Origin: Bimuria novae-zelandiae CBS 107.79
Taxonomy: Eukaryota; Ascomycota; Dothideomycetes; Pleosporales; Didymosphaeriaceae
Assembly (NCBI GenBank): GCA_010015655.1
Contig: ML976673.1
Coordinates: 313,938 to 377,937 of the forward strand
Direction: 5' to 3'
DNA length: 64,000 nucleotides
Below the pieces are notes generated by a model that saw only the letters and a list, made by a program, of their open reading frames with translations, made no database searches and was not told the origin of the DNA. This document shows positions 1-12,775 of the stretch, piece by piece. Position 1 is the stretch's first letter; each line of letters begins with the position of its first letter. The translations under genes were made by a program, and so were the position numbers.

Positions 1-164
1 GTTCTGTATAGGACGCGTCGCGCGATTTTGGTGGGGTGGCGGATGACTGGTGTTGGCGGATGACTGGTGGAACACGTTACCATCACTTTGGCTATATCAT
101 CAGCCCCACGGTGACCAATACAACGATTCTTTTCGTAACATTTGCATTTCAGCCGTTGGTGAGG

Positions 165-2284
165 ATGCCCTCTTCAGGCGTACAAAAAAGAGGCTCTGCT
201 ACTACAGTGCGGGTGCGTGTGTTGCTTTGTCTGCGTCAATAAAATTTCCTAATTCTAACCCATGGTGATTATAGGCCTGCGATTCGTGTCGAAAGAGAAA
301 GAGACGGTGTCTATGGGACCAGGGCGCAAGCAAGTGCACGTATTGCACGCAACTGAAAGAGGAATGTACGACTACGTACGTGAGGAAGCCGCGTTCGAAA
401 GCGCAAAAAAGGTATGCTGCGAGCATCAGAGGGGCTTCGTTGTTCGCTCATCTACTGACTCACAACCAGAGATCGGGTCGTAGAATATGAACGACGGATT
501 CAGAACTTGGAGCACCTACTAAAAGAGAGGAGCGATGCTCAGCCCCAAATTCAAAGCCAGCCTCTTCAGCCTCTGCCTGTGAATGACCCAAACATCTCAA
601 GATCCCTGTCGTCGTGGATGGACAGTTTGAGGACAGAGGTCGAACAATTTCCCCTTGACGCCACTCCGGATTTAGATCCTACAACTTACACGGGTCCATA
701 TCAACTAACGGGAGCAGCTTCGTCCATCTCAGGCTCATGGCTCGGTCAATCTGCCACTAGTACCGGAGCATCTGATGAAATTGTGCTGCAATCTCTGGAA
801 CACTTTGAGCCATCCGCGGAGTTCAAGGAAGACGCTGCACTGCTGCAAGATCCGTCCTTTCAACCGCCACCTGGGCTGGAGGATCTCAACATTGATGATC
901 CAATCTACGTGCCGCCGTCCAACTGTGACCAAAGTCTTCCTGAGCCCGAGCTGGGCGTTTCGTTGGTAGCAGAGTTCCTCGTCGATTTCAATACGGTCTT
1001 CTCACTGTATCGACCGAAGGAAATTGCTGAACACATTCGTATATGCTACGAGGGGCGCTCTGACGGGACTGCACTTGCATGGGCCAGCGCGTACGTTGTG
1101 CTGGGTATCGCGCATCGCGCCCGAGCACAGAGCAATATTGCAACGCCCATGGACAATGAACTGGCGGATTTCTACCTTTACAGAACTATCCCAGCTATTT
1201 CCGGGCTGCTAATGGCTCCGCCAAGTCTACCTCTTGTGCAGTGCTTGCTTGGACTGGCCATTCTCACCCGCACTTCGTCCAACTCGCAGCCAAGCGGAGT
1301 CTTCATTTCCACAGCCCTTCGTATAGCCCAACACCTTGCATATGAGGACGGAGATGGCGAGGTCCCAGACCCGACTCGAGACGTGGAGCAAGAGCGACGC
1401 GTATTCTGGTGCGCTTTCGTTCTCAGCACAGAGGACTCCATCTTCTCGAATGCACCGACGACGCACCGCAAAGAAGACATCCGAGCGCCATTTCCAGACG
1501 AAGACCCACCGGACTCGCTAGGATCTGTAGCCGCAGCTGAAGGAGACTTGAAAGTCAACCTGTTCGCTTTGCTCATCCGCCTTGCTCTAATCCAGTCTGA
1601 GGCCATCGAAAAGGTGCTTTCAGTCTCCGCGCGTAGTTCGGACTTGGATGAGGCAGCTCATACGGTGCTTGCGCGTCTCGGAGCCTGGCGTGACAATGAG
1701 CTTTTCCGACGAGACCCTGACCAGCTCATGCAGTTGCTGTACCGCTCCGACCTTATACATGTTCTCTCGGTAGAAGCGTCATACTTTGCGACAGTGTTCC
1801 GTGTCCATGCCTTCCTTGCTTTGAGCAAGAACCCTCTTGTCAATCCCTTCTCGGCGGATGTGTTGGCTATTATAGCAGCGCAGAAAGAGCATGGTGCGTT
1901 CAAGGACGCGGAGCGCCTTCTCACGCATCTAACACTGATACCTCATGGCGATATCGGAATCTGCTGGTAAGGTCTTCTCTCTTCCCACGCCAACCTTTCG
2001 CATGCTGACGATGGAACAGGATGATCAAGCTCCCCGTCATTGCAGCCTTCACAACCGTTTTGTCACATCATCTCCACTCACCCTCGAATACACTGACCTC
2101 CAAAACGATGCATGAATATTCACGTATCTTAACCACCCTTCAAAATATGGCCGAGAAGAGCCAAGATCTAGAGCTGCTTCGCGCGCGCGACCTGTGCATG
2201 ATTTTGTTTTCGAAAGTCGAAACTAGACTGCAAGTGAAGCGGTTGGACGCGCAAGTCAGCCCGAGCAGTATTGGGTCCCATTAG
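165..2284 (+). CDS. Zn(II)2Cys6 fungal transcription factor, four exons
   Basis: Exons 165-212, 275-411, 470-1966 and 2020-2284 join to 648 residues. Introns of 62, 58 and 53 bp are GT-AG, with branch-like CTAAC or CTGAC before the acceptors. Residues 18-47 form a canonical binuclear zinc cluster (C-X2-C-X6-C-X8-C-X2-C-X6-C) with the basic KRKRR stretch between Cys2 and Cys3. A short linker and a coil-like segment follow (about 58-80), then a middle-homology region of the fungal_trans type (about 200-450), with 'RRVFWCAFVLSTE' as its recognisable core. It should act in the nucleus as a DNA-binding regulator; the target genes cannot be read from sequence. The adjacent Ara2-like reductase is on the same strand but 735 bp away, so a regulatory link is only a guess. 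The first exon (16 residues) rests on frame and splice fit, so the start is less certain than the rest. Confidence 0.86.
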
Positions 2285-3019
2285 GTCCAAGCACCGAAGA
2301 GGACGGACGTATACATTGCTCATGCCTTGGACGAGCAATATGTTTAAGACGGAAGTTGCTACCATAGCGACCAAACACACCCACGGAACGCTTTGCGCAT
2401 CGCTGTGGGTCAGTCGCACGAGAGGGACGCATGATGTCAGCGTCGAGTTTGTAACGGATATAATAGATTTACAGGGTAGACGTTGTGTCTATGATGACAC
2501 TTATTTTGGTTTCACGACGTTGTTGCTTACTTGCTTGTCGCCGTGTTATCAGATTCCATGCCACCATCTGATCCATCCGATCCATCCGACCCACAGCGAT
2601 CTTTCACCTGCAGGGTCGGAGCTTTGTTCACCACTCAACCGTTTACGGCAGCTCATCGGCACGAAACGAATCAAGCCCAACAATGTGCATTCTAGACTGC
2701 ATAGCGTCACTTTTAGTGCATCAGGGATTGCCATCGAAGGCTGCGACTGGGCGTGCAATGCACCAGCGTGGGAACTAAGGCGGATGGACCACCGTCTTGG
2801 GCATCGAGACCCTGGGACGGACCGCGAGTGGCGTTTATTATCACGCTGCGCAGCCGCATTTAGGGGGTATATTTTCCGACCTGCAAGAAGAACGGGCAGT
2901 TAGTTGGGTGTGCCTTCTGCTCCAACGAACGCCGGACGCATCGCGCTTGCTCCGCTATCACCAACTGCCCAACTCGTCTCCCAACGCGCCTTTCACCGAG
3001 AGATAATCCTCCGCTCAGC
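2285..3019. other. Intergenic region between transcription factor and Ara2-like gene
   Basis: Terminator side of the transcription factor and promoter side of the reductase. Open frames here (for example 2271-2903) show no recognisable motifs and I do not regard them as genes. CT-rich stretches near 2575-2620 and around 2960-3010 are typical fungal promoter/5' UTR composition. Confidence 0.6.
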
Positions 3020-4381
3020 ATGGCGTCGACGCCCACCGAACAGCCGTCTAGCACGCAGACGTTCCCTTCCCGCCAGAAGCCAATCCCGTACTCCGAAGAC
3101 GGCGGCAAGAGGACCCCGCTCTCGTCGATCCTGCCACCCCTCATCTTCGGCACCGCAACCTTCAACACGCAGTTCAACGACGACCCCTTCGCCCTCGACA
3201 CGGTCGGCCTCGTGACGTCCGCGCTCACCCACGGCATCCGCGCCTTCGACACGTCGCCGTACTACGGGCCCTCGGAGCAGCTCCTCGGCGATGCGCTCGC
3301 CACGCCCTTCGTCCGCGAGACGTTCCCGCGCGCCTCGTACATGGTGCTCACAAAAGTCGGGCGCGTAAAGGGCGACGAGTTCGACTACTCCGCCGGCTGG
3401 GTGCGTCAGAGCGTGCAGCGCAGCCTGGAACGACTGCACACCGAGTACCTCGACATGGTGTACTGCCACGACGTGGAGTTTGTGTCAGCGCCGGAGGTTC
3501 TGGAGGCCGTCACCGCGCTCAGGGAACTGCGGGATGAGGGCAAGATCCGGTATGTGGGGATTTGCGGGTACCCGTTGGATGTGCTGGGTGATATGGTGGA
3601 GATGGTGCTGCGCGAGACAGGCGAGCCGCTCGACGCAGTGCAGTCGTACGCGCACTTCAATCTGCAGAACCAAACTTTAGACGGCCCGCGAGGCATCGAG
3701 CGCTTCCGTGCCGCGGGCGTGGACGTCGTGACGAATGCGTCGTGTCTGGGTATGGGGCTTCTGCGCCGCGAAGGCGTGCCGGTCGGCGGAATGGGCGACT
3801 GGCACCCTGCGCCGCGCGAGCTGCGGCTCGCCGTGCATGAGGCGAGCAACTTCTGCGACAGCCATGGCGAGCGTATAGAGATCATCGCCATCCGCTGGGC
3901 ACTCGAGACATGGATCACAAAGGGCGTGCTGTGCGGCTCGAGGGGTGACCCGGCGTCAGGGCTCCCGTGGAAACACGAGTCCAACTCCGAAGTCGGCGGC
4001 ACCAGGCTAGGCGTCAATGTCATCGGCGTGTCGCACGCCACCGAGCTGGATAAGACCATGTTGGTGTGGCGCTCCATTCTCGACGGACTCGAGGGCGGCG
4101 AGCAGACGGCGGTGCAGGCGGGGCGGTGGTACCGCGCGTGGGAGTGGTCGCGGAATAGGAAGAAGGCGGTGCAGATTCTGGCGGAGGGCGTCGAGGAGAT
4201 TCTGGGCCCGTGGTTTGGGCATTCGTGGGATAGCCCCAACAAGGGTTTTGTGAATAAGAGGAAGAAGGACCCAAACGTCGTGCATCGGGAGCCTTCGTCG
4301 CTGCTTACGCCGGCGGCGAGTCCGGAGAGCAAGCCTATAGAGGGTGGGGAGAGCGTGGAGAAGGGTATACCGTTAAGGTAG
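3020..4381 (+). CDS. ARA2: Aldo/keto reductase, D-arabinose / L-galactose dehydrogenase-like (Ara2 type)
   Basis: Single-exon ORF of 453 residues with ATG in good context (cagcATGG). The aldo/keto reductase fold is indicated by 'FGTATFN' near residue 43, the tetrad Asp and Tyr in 'FDTSPYYGPSEQLLG', the Lys in 'MVLTKVGR' and the His in 'VYCHDVEF'. 'EGKIRYVGICGYPLD' and 'AVQSYAHFNLQN' are diagnostic of the Ara2/L-GalDH branch. Family members oxidise D-arabinose (fungi) or L-galactose (plants) with NAD(P)+, feeding D-erythroascorbate or ascorbate synthesis in the cytosol. The ~60-residue C-terminal tail is longer than in the plant enzymes. Substrate assignment is by family only; other sugar aldehydes or pyridoxal-type substrates remain possible. 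Confidence 0.85.
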   Translation: MASTPTEQPSSTQTFPSRQKPIPYSEDGGKRTPLSSILPPLIFGTATFNTQFNDDPFALDTVGLVTSALTHGIRAFDTSPYYGPSEQLLGDALATPFVRETFPRASYMVLTKVGRVKGDEFDYSAGWVRQSVQRSLERLHTEYLDMVYCHDVEFVSAPEVLEAVTALRELRDEGKIRYVGICGYPLDVLGDMVEMVLRETGEPLDAVQSYAHFNLQNQTLDGPRGIERFRAAGVDVVTNASCLGMGLLRREGVPVGGMGDWHPAPRELRLAVHEASNFCDSHGERIEIIAIRWALETWITKGVLCGSRGDPASGLPWKHESNSEVGGTRLGVNVIGVSHATELDKTMLVWRSILDGLEGGEQTAVQAGRWYRAWEWSRNRKKAVQILAEGVEEILGPWFGHSWDSPNKGFVNKRKKDPNVVHREPSSLLTPAASPESKPIEGGESVEKGIPLR

Positions 4382-5177
4382 CGAAGGGATCCTTCTTATT
4401 TGTATATAGATTTTTGCTTAAGCGCTTTTTGAGATCATGGTAGCAGTATGGCTTCCCAATGACATTTCCAAGAATAAGAACTCGTATTCAACTCCTTCTA
4501 TGCGCAGATGAATCATCCTGAAAGCGATATACTCTACTTTGCGCGATTCATCGAGTCCCCCTTTCGACCAAACACTAATTCTCGTTTTGGTGAGTGTCCA
4601 CAGCTGTGAGGTACCCCTCAATGCACTATACAAACACCGCTCCACCTTTGCACACCATACTACCCAAAGTCTGACCCCTGAAAGCTCGAATCGCGAATCT
4701 CAATCTAAACCCAGCCCCGCAGAAATCCACATCAAAACCGCCTCAGACTTCCATTCCGTCATAACAACACCGTGAACCAAGTCGTCAATGTTCACTGGAA
4801 AGGGCATATTCCGTCAAACACATGAGATAAAACGGTAACAGCCGGTGGCTTCCCGTTCCCATAGCTAAGACTATGTACACCTTCCAGCAATATATACACA
4901 CTAATCTGAGACTTATCCACCCGGTCATCATCACGACGTCCCAACCCGCAACGCCCAATCCTTGCCGTGTCAAACCATCGTGATCCCCAACGCCGAAACA
5001 TGCTACTTGGACCCGCAATTATTCATAACGGAAAAAAGGAAAGTATGTAGTCATATCGGTGTCCGCGCCAGGACACGCCTAGAAAGACAAAAAATACAGG
5101 GTAAAATGTAAAAGATACAACATCAAAAAAAGACTTATGTTCTCGGGGTGGACTCCGGGTTCGCCGTAGACTCTCCC
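4382..5177. other. Convergent intergenic region
   Basis: Lies between the 3' ends of the reductase (+) and the RING gene (-). It holds the 3' UTRs and terminators of both. No open frame with recognisable features was seen. Confidence 0.6.
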
Positions 5178-6964
5178 TCATCGCCGCTCCTCCTCGGCTG
5201 CTGCTGTTGTTGTTGTTGTTGAGGCACTCGACGCTCCCGCCTCAGGACTCTCCTCCCTCACCGCATCCCCTCTTCTCCTGCCGCTAAACACATCACTCAG
5301 CCGCACGCTCATGCGGTTACTCCGCCGATCTCGTGCGCTCGCTCCCGCAGCGGCGACGTTGTCGCTGCTCGCATTCGGAGGTGTGGTTACGGCTTCGCCG
5401 CTCCCGTTGCGGCGCTGCTCGCGCAGGCGTCTGAGTGCGGAGATGCGCTCGTCCGCCGAGGCGTTCGGACGTGAGCGGAAACTGAGGACGTCGCGGAGCG
5501 TAGAGTGGCGGCGGGACGACGTCTCGGGTTCGGATTGGAGGGGTGGAGCGAGGGTGTTAGGGTCGGCAGAGGCGTCGGAGGTGGAGGAGTCGTGGGTGGT
5601 GGTGGGACGGAGGTCGACGCGACTGTAACCGTTTGTTAGACTTTATTCATTCATATTTCGATGGCAGAGGATGGCAGAGATAGCAGGGGAGAGGGAGATG
5701 GCTTACCATAACGGACACGTGCCCGAGACGTTGAGCAGCCACGGGTCCACGCACTCGGGGTGGAACTTGTGGTTGCAGGGGAGCACGCGGATGTCCTGGC
5801 CCTTTTCGAAGTCATCTGTGCAGATGGAGCAGCCGAGCCCGCCGTCTGCAGAGGCGTCCGCGTTGGTCGGTGTTACTACAGCTGCGGCGGCAGGGGCGAT
5901 GCCAGAATCTAGTCCTTCGATGGGCTCTGCTCGTGCGCTGGTATTACGAGGCGTATCCGTCGTCGTTTCATTCCTTGCTTCGGTCTCTGTAGCTGGTGCA
6001 GTGGCCTCCGTATTGGCCATGTTGACATCTCTGGTTTCAGACGTAGAGCCCAGTTCCACATCCGCCGGTTTAGGCTGTTCTCTTTCTCCAAACTTGACGA
6101 TGGGGATCGTGTCCAAGATGGCCATGCCCAATCCTCTTGCTCGCGACTGTCTCGGGCGGCCGATGACATTGCGCGGTCCGTATCGATCGGGATGCCGATG
6201 CGCGCGTACTGCTCCCGTGACAATGATGACCAAGAACAACGCCGTGATGACACCCGTAATGCTATATAGGATGATCATGGCCACGGCTGTCGACGGGCTC
6301 GGTCCCAGCGGATTCTGCTGTCCTTGCGGACCACTACTACTGCCGTTAAAGTCGGCCTCCGTCGAGTGCGCTATTCTCACGAAGAACTTCATTCCCGCAT
6401 CCTGGGCCGTGAGGTTGTCCCTTATACTCCGTGCGTCTCCCATGACGGCGGTGGAATAGATCGGAAAATCGCTCAACCCCGGTGTAGTAGGCGCCGTGTA
6501 ATTGCAGTAGTTGCTTGTGGTGCTGTAGAGAATCGCGGCTTGAGCTTGCTTGGTGTCGTACACGTTTTGGAGGACGAAGTCGGCGTTGATATTGCCCGAG
6601 TAGCCGCCCGCCTCGCCCTCGTCGCAGGAGATGTACGCAATGGGCGAACTGGTGAGGTTCTGGGCGTTGGAAGCGGATGTGAGTACGAGGTCGCCGTCCA
6701 GCTGTTCATCCCGTTAGCCATGTCGTTGTCTTGTGAGAACAATCGTGAAACACTGACATTCTTCCCCTTCGCATCCTGTGTCAACGGCAGCAAGGTGGTA
6801 ACGTTATGGTTGTTGTTGCCGTCGATTTTCCGTAGATTGATCGTTCCCTGGTAATCCACCCCTGTCGAGGAATTCGTCGGCGCGATCGTGGCGGCGCTGG
6901 CCATTGTCGCAAACAGCGCGCATGCGAGCCGCCACGGCGGTCGTGACTGATGTCGGCTTGCCAT
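5178..6964 (-). CDS. PA-TM-RING (RING-H2) membrane E3 ubiquitin ligase
   Basis: Exons in coding order are 6964-6758, 6701-5707 and 5622-5178, giving 548 residues. The introns (56 and 84 bp) are GT-AG. The order is: signal peptide (residues 1 to about 24, ending ...ATMASAA), a luminal protease-associated domain, one transmembrane helix at about 208-233, a cytosolic linker, and a RING-H2 finger at about 360-401. The finger begins CSICTDDF and contains PCNHKFHPEC and a closing CPLC created by splicing. A Ser/Arg-rich tail of about 145 residues ends in a short Thr/Ala repeat encoded by ACA/GCA triplets. Proteins with this layout sit in endosomal, vacuolar or Golgi membranes and ubiquitinate membrane cargo. 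An in-frame ATG ten codons upstream exists; I chose 6964 because it places the hydrophobic signal at the N-terminus. Cargo is unknown. Confidence 0.9.
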
Positions 6965-8277
6965 ATTGTCTACACCCAACACCAAGGATCGCACTCGCTA
7001 GCCGTCCAGTGATCCCGTCGTCAACTGTCACACGGCGTGTCGACTCGGTTTGTACGTCCAGAGTCTCCGATATCGATCCCGCCACGGGGACGAACGCGCG
7101 GGGTACGCTTCGTATATATCTCAGCTCTCGCTCAGCCCAAGATGTAGCCAAGTAAAATAAATACTATTCCTAGCCCTTCGGTTTGTTGGCCACGTCTTCC
7201 ACGCTCCAGCGATATGCGAGGGAAGCTATTCGATTTTGACGGAGAGTAAAAGAAACCAGGAAGCAAGCGGATATGCAGTCCCCAGTCCCCAACCCAGCGC
7301 GGACGTGCCCGGCAAGATAGCTAACCGGCACCCTGGCGCAGGCCCACCGCATATGCACGGGGATGCAAGGATCGCCCGCGATGATGCGTACAGCTCAGGA
7401 CCTTTATTAAGAGTTACCGACCTGCTCCCCTGTAGACTCTCCAACTATTTGCATTCTTCGTCGCTGAGCGAACACCTGCCGTGCCACCCACGGACACCGC
7501 AAGGCAAAGCTCGGGTTTCTCGCCCTCGAGCACATGCAGTGCACTGCCTCGCCCGTGGTAGAATCTGGCCGTAATCTGGCCGTCGCGCGACTTTTCCATC
7601 ACCATAATCATTAACCGCACGCATCCCATTTGACACTTCGCCTGGGGGATTACGAAATCACGTCGCGCTGACAACTAAGGAGCTTGATTCCAGATCCAAA
7701 GCAGGCTGTGCCCGGTCATCCATCCGTCACCTGCCATTGCTCGCATCTTCAAACACACGTCTCGGAAGCGCCCATCGCCGAGACATCAGACGCGCTGACA
7801 CGTGTGGCTTGCCAGTTGCGTGAAGGCATGTCCATGCTAAGGGCACAATAGTGGCGCCATCTACGTACCATGGCCTTTGTGCACAACTTGCTCGTGAACA
7901 GGCCACGCGTAATCTAGACAAAGCCAGCTAGGTCAACGAATCCTTGCCGTGGCGGTGGAATAGAGTACTTGAGTACGAGCGAGGCGCATGTTCAGGTTTC
8001 CGACTCGAAGTCGTGTTTAGATTAGAACTTTTGGAATGACAATTGCATCATTCAGTGTGCTGCGACTAGCAAAACACTGACAGAATTCCGAAACGCCGCT
8101 GCTATGCGGTGCCATATGCCAATCCAACCCGCTTTACTCCATGCCGAAGAAAGAAAAGTTATCTACCACATTCGAAATTGAGTGAATGTCAACCTGCCTC
8201 CACCCATTATGATCAATGCAATGCATCTAGAAGAAAAACAACGAACTTCAAAACCATAAACATGACGGTCGTGCTGG
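6965..8277. other. Intergenic region with no gene seen
   Basis: About 1.3 kb: promoter of the RING gene on the left and the 3' region of the exchanger gene on the right. Several 60-115 codon frames occur on both strands but none shows a domain, a signal or a splice-consistent extension. No tRNA or repeat was recognised. Confidence 0.55.
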
Positions 8278-11200
8278 TCAGTACGCTCGTCCGCCTCGTC
8301 CGCCTCCAAGCCCACCTCCGTAAGTCGTGAATTTCATCGACTGGTATTGAGGACCCAGAGCCAACGTGTCTTTGGGATCCACGCCCATTCTGTCAAAGTC
8401 GTTGAACCCGGACAGGAAGAACCCTACGATGACCACAAAATACGAGAGAATCAAGATGGAGCCCTTGAAATAATTGCTTTTACCCTCACCGTACATGTAC
8501 GAGAGTAGGAAGACGCAGAGTATAACCGTAACCATGTCCCATTGCGGGAAAATCAAAGCTGCGAACTCGATTAGCATTCGTTCATTCATGGGTATATTTT
8601 ATTCGACTCACAGAACGTCTGGTCCACTACGTTGGCCGGATCGAACCCGCGATTGTGCCACGCGCTGTAAAAGACCAACGCCGGGATTTGCAGCAGAAGT
8701 ACTTGCAAGGCGTAAGCGGAACCGATCTCCATGGAAAGCGCAATGTTGCCGTTCATTGCAAAGGAAATGGCATTCTACATGGAAGCTGTTAGTGACGACC
8801 ACTTTATGGTGAGGGCTTCTTTATACGCACCAAAAACTCAGTTGTGTTAGGGACCAGCGCAAACAGTGTGATGCCCAAGAACTTCTCGTCGATGTTGGAA
8901 CCCTCAAGAACCACATCGACAGTATTAACAAGAATCTCAGCGATGATTGCGTACGCAATCGTGGCAGTAAGTAGAATCACCGCACTCTTCGTCCGACTCC
9001 AATTAGGGGCGTCGTGGCCTCCTGCTGCGTGGGCCGCAGCTGGTTCCTCATGCCCTTCAAACGTGCCAGTGCGGTGGTGATGCGGTCTGTCCGTGCTGCC
9101 CTTTGCTGCCGCCTGTACCATGTGAGCAGCTTTTCGAGGTGCCTTGACTACATCCCGCGTTGCTAGCGCCGTAGTATGTGCTGCAATCTCGGTAATCTGT
9201 CTGACAAGATTTTGATTGTCTTCTTCTGACAAACTGTCCAGGTGGAAATTCGCTGAAGAAGATCTCTGTTCGCCATCCTTGGGCGGCACAACATGGGGGG
9301 TTGTCTGGCCATCCGCTCGCGACGTAGGTCTTTTTGCAGCGATTGTTTCGTCGTCGGTTCCGTATCCTACTTGCTGGAGAGTCTGACCAACAATTCGTTT
9401 GTATAGCTGACTGTTCCTAATATCAGCACGCGCCACTGAGTTGCTGGTTGCCTGTCTGCTCAGCGTGCTCGGAAAGTCAAAATGACCGCTGTGGCTAAGT
9501 TGGCTAGCAGACATATCTCCCGCCCTCTTCTCGTCAGCTTCTGTGCTCCATATCGTCGCGGCGTGGGTCCTCAACGTGAAGAGCAAACCAACGGCGTAGG
9601 ACAGGAAGAGCAATGCAGCCGCGATCCAGGTGTAAGGCTGAACGGCCTGGGTGTAGAAGTCGTTATCCATCGCGGGTGTCTGGGAGTAGTAACACCTCCG
9701 ACAGTCTTGTTCTTTATCTAGGCCATGCTGGTGACGCATACATGATGCACATACTAGCTCATGGCTTCCATATATTTGGTAAAATAGGGTTGGCCCGAAA
9801 GCAGCAATGACAGCAAACAAGAGCATAGTCGATGTCACTCCAGCCGACTTGACGTTGAATCGTTGCGTCTTTCTCTTGAGAGCGCCGAAACACATTGACA
9901 GGCCGGGTAGAAACAATATACCGGCAAATATACTGCCAATGATGCTTCCTTCGACAAGTTGAGCTTTCTTCTGATTCAGTGCAACGCAATAGAGGTAGAC
10001 TTCCACAACAGTCGAGAAGAAAGCGTTAATAGTGGCGCCAACTCCCATGGAAGACTGAGCTGAAATCGACGCAACCGCTTGTCCAATGAAGTAGGCCAAC
10101 GGTATGATTGACAATAGGGCCATCGCAAAGAGAAAGAACAGGTCCGTCACGGCATTCTTCAGGTGAAGAGTCTCCACCAGGACGAAATAGTCGAAGATGA
10201 CAAAGGCCACAAGTCCAAGGAGGTTGATGAGGAAGATATTAGTGCCGTCGATGGTGTACTTCCAATACTTGATACCAACGGCACGGTATGTGCACAGAAG
10301 GATCGACGATGATTCTCCAGGACGCCTTACGTTACCGCTATCCGAGTGAAATGAGAGGGCGAGCGGGTGCCGGCGAAGGTGGTCGAAGAGCAGGAGTGTG
10401 ACCTTGCCCATCGGGATTGTGAAGACGAAAAACCAACAGAGACCGCCTGCGATAAATAGCGCAGGTGTGAAGACGCCATAGAAAAAGACGAAGAAGATGA
10501 CTCGCCCAACGTTCCACTTGCCACGACCGAAAAGTCTCCTCTTGGTCGCGGTGGTGTCGGTTTGGTTTAGGCTGGAACGACCTTCACGCCCAAGCAAGCT
10601 AGTTGTCTCATTCGTAGAATCGACACTGTTCCTCCTTCTTCCTACTATTGATCCTGTGCCTTCACTAGGGCCAAAGAACAATCGGCCTTCTTCGATGTCG
10701 CCGCTCTGCCATTGTTCGTATTCGCTGATACTGCGACCTTCACCCTCGTCCTCTTCGGCGTATGCCTCATCCTGGAATAGCTTGACGTACTTGCCGAACG
10801 GATAAAACAAATAAGCGGCGAGGTGGAACAGTAGCAACGAGTATTCTTGGCAGCTGTCCGCAAACCAAAAGAGTGCGCAGAGCAGACCCCCTGCAGCAGC
10901 GAGGAGTGCCAGCCACCATCCGAAAATGATGGTCCAAGCAATGTTGAACAGCACCAACCACCTGCTAACGTGATAGCCGGGTGTTGAATGGATATCCCCC
11001 TCAGCGTTTCTCTGAACGGAACGGTCTTTCTTGTACAAGGCTGGCTTCCAGATCCTGATACCGAACGGATGCGTGACGTTGATGGCGTCTTGTCTGTCCT
11101 TGAGCGTGAAGCTCTCCGCGTCGCTAATGTCACCGTCGTCCTCGCCATCTTCGGCACCGTTGCCACTATCATTATCTGCCCTTAACGTCTCTTCACATGA

Positions 11201-11807
11201 TGACCCTGGTGTTACCTCAGTGCCGGTCGGTGCGCCAGTTCGTTCCTGTTCCACACTGTCATCCTCGAAGGAGCTTACTGTCGCAAGTCCGGGAGCCTGC
11301 GCGGCAGTTCGGCGCCGCACTGTAGATGGCTTCTTGCGCAACGACTGACTCTGGCCCTGGCGCGCGTTCTTTGCCTGTTGTTGTTGTTCGGTGAGGTCTT
11401 GATCGACCTCGTCCAAGGCGTCGTCGACGGAGAACTCTTGCCCTTTGGTAGGGAACTTGGCTGAAGTCGCGCGCCGAGGCATCGATGGCTTCTTCGACTT
11501 GGATTGATTGGGCGCGGTCGTGTTCGATTGCGGCGTTCGACGATCGATGGGAGAAGTTATGGACCCTGCACTCAATTAGTGCCCAGTTTACTTGGCTTCG
11601 GAATCGCGGCAGGGCATTGTTATTACCGTAGCCTGCCGTCTGTGCTGAAGACACCTGCGGCCGCCTTCGTGCAGCGTCTGCGGAGGTACCGACACCATGT
11701 TGGCTGGCTGAGGGAGAGCTGCCGTCGTAATCAGAGGCGCGTCGCGAGAGGCTCGCCGGTGGTGGATTGCTCTTCCCAGCCGTTGGGGGACCGTCGCCTT
11801 CGGACAT
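8278..11807 (-). CDS. VNX1: Vacuolar cation/H+ exchanger, CaCA superfamily, Vnx1-like
   Basis: Exons 11807-11627, 11565-8831, 8774-8612 and 8558-8278 give 1,119 residues; introns are 61, 56 and 53 bp. A hydrophilic, acidic and Ser-rich N-terminal region of about 260 residues precedes a multi-helix membrane domain. The two Na_Ca_ex half-repeats are visible. One is around 'GATINAFFSTVVEVYLYC' and 'GSIIGSIFAGILFLPG'. The other spans the exon 2/3 junction at 'PNTTEFLNAISFAMNG' and 'GSAYALQVLLLQIP'. A long cytosolic loop with Ser-rich segments separates them. Yeast Vnx1 is a vacuolar Na+(K+)/H+ antiporter of about 900 residues; the extra length here lies mainly at the N-terminus. The C-terminus ends in a Gly-rich tail. 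The start at 11807 needs the 61-bp first intron, which has a CACTAAT branch. Ion selectivity (monovalent versus Ca2+) cannot be told from sequence. Confidence 0.9.
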
Positions 11808-12775
11808 GTTGAGTCGTGCGGTAGTATCGTAGGTCCCAGGGTGACTTGGCTAAATGTATTGCGCTGCCAGACGGGTGTTGTCGTAGAGCGGGCTGCCAGA
11901 CAGGGTGGGAAGCGCGATTTGACTGGCTGCGACCGCCGCACTCTTGACTGTCCAGAGAGAAACGCGTCGAAGCTGGCAACGTAGAATACTCGCGAAACTT
12001 GAGCTACCTGGGTATAGGTACCAAGCCAGTTACTCTGGTGAGAAGCTACTGTCTGGTGTTGTTTATGCGGAAAGGTTCGGCGGCCAACGTCTGCGACTTA
12101 GACAGCTCACAACGCTACCACACGGCGTTTGCGGCGGGGAGACGACGAAGCCAGTGACTGCATATCACACCGAGTGAGGCAATGTGAGGGTCGGAAGGAC
12201 CTAGCGGCGCAAAAGATAGAACAGATGACACTGTGTGGGGATCAGCCGTCCATCCACACCAAGTATTGAGCGGCAGCTGCAAGCTCCCTCGGACCAATTC
12301 CGTCATGGCGCAGAGCCGCGATAAGCTCTTGAAAAGAAAAACTACTCAAACTACTGCTCAGATAATAAGAATACCTACAGCTTCAGCTTCTCTTACTTCG
12401 AGCTGCACGTTCCCACGGGTCTAAGCATCACCACTGCACGCAGCCGGCATAGATGTTGGCGTGGGTGGGGAATCAAGATGAAAGAACCTTGCTGGTGCCC
12501 CTTACCCCATTCGAATTAGCCCATTGAGGCCAATGCCGGAGCCTTGGTCGGCCCGGAAGCTTCCATAGAATCACCGTGATCGTGATACACAGCTGTGGCC
12601 GCAACCAAACACATAAACACCACGGCTGTCCATCAACCGGCCCTCGCTGCCCCGCATAACAACTCGATCGCCTCTGCGCGCCTCTTCACCAGAGCCAGGC
12701 GCACTCCCTCAAATACCCAAACCCGAAAAAGCACAGCGCCCGTCCGCCCGCCTGCTCGCCGCGACCGCCACCATC
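11808..12775. other. Divergent promoter region (exchanger / Rpt6)
   Basis: The exchanger (-) and Rpt6 (+) start on either side, so this 968-bp segment carries both promoters. I looked for a proteasome-associated GGTGGCAAA element upstream of Rpt6 and did not see one. CT-rich and CA-rich tracts at about 12590-12770 look like a 5' UTR. Confidence 0.6.

Noticed and set aside
2271..2903. 210-codon plus-strand frame downstream of the transcription factor
   Set aside because: No domain, low-complexity or signal feature, and it overlaps the end of the transcription factor in another frame; likely chance.
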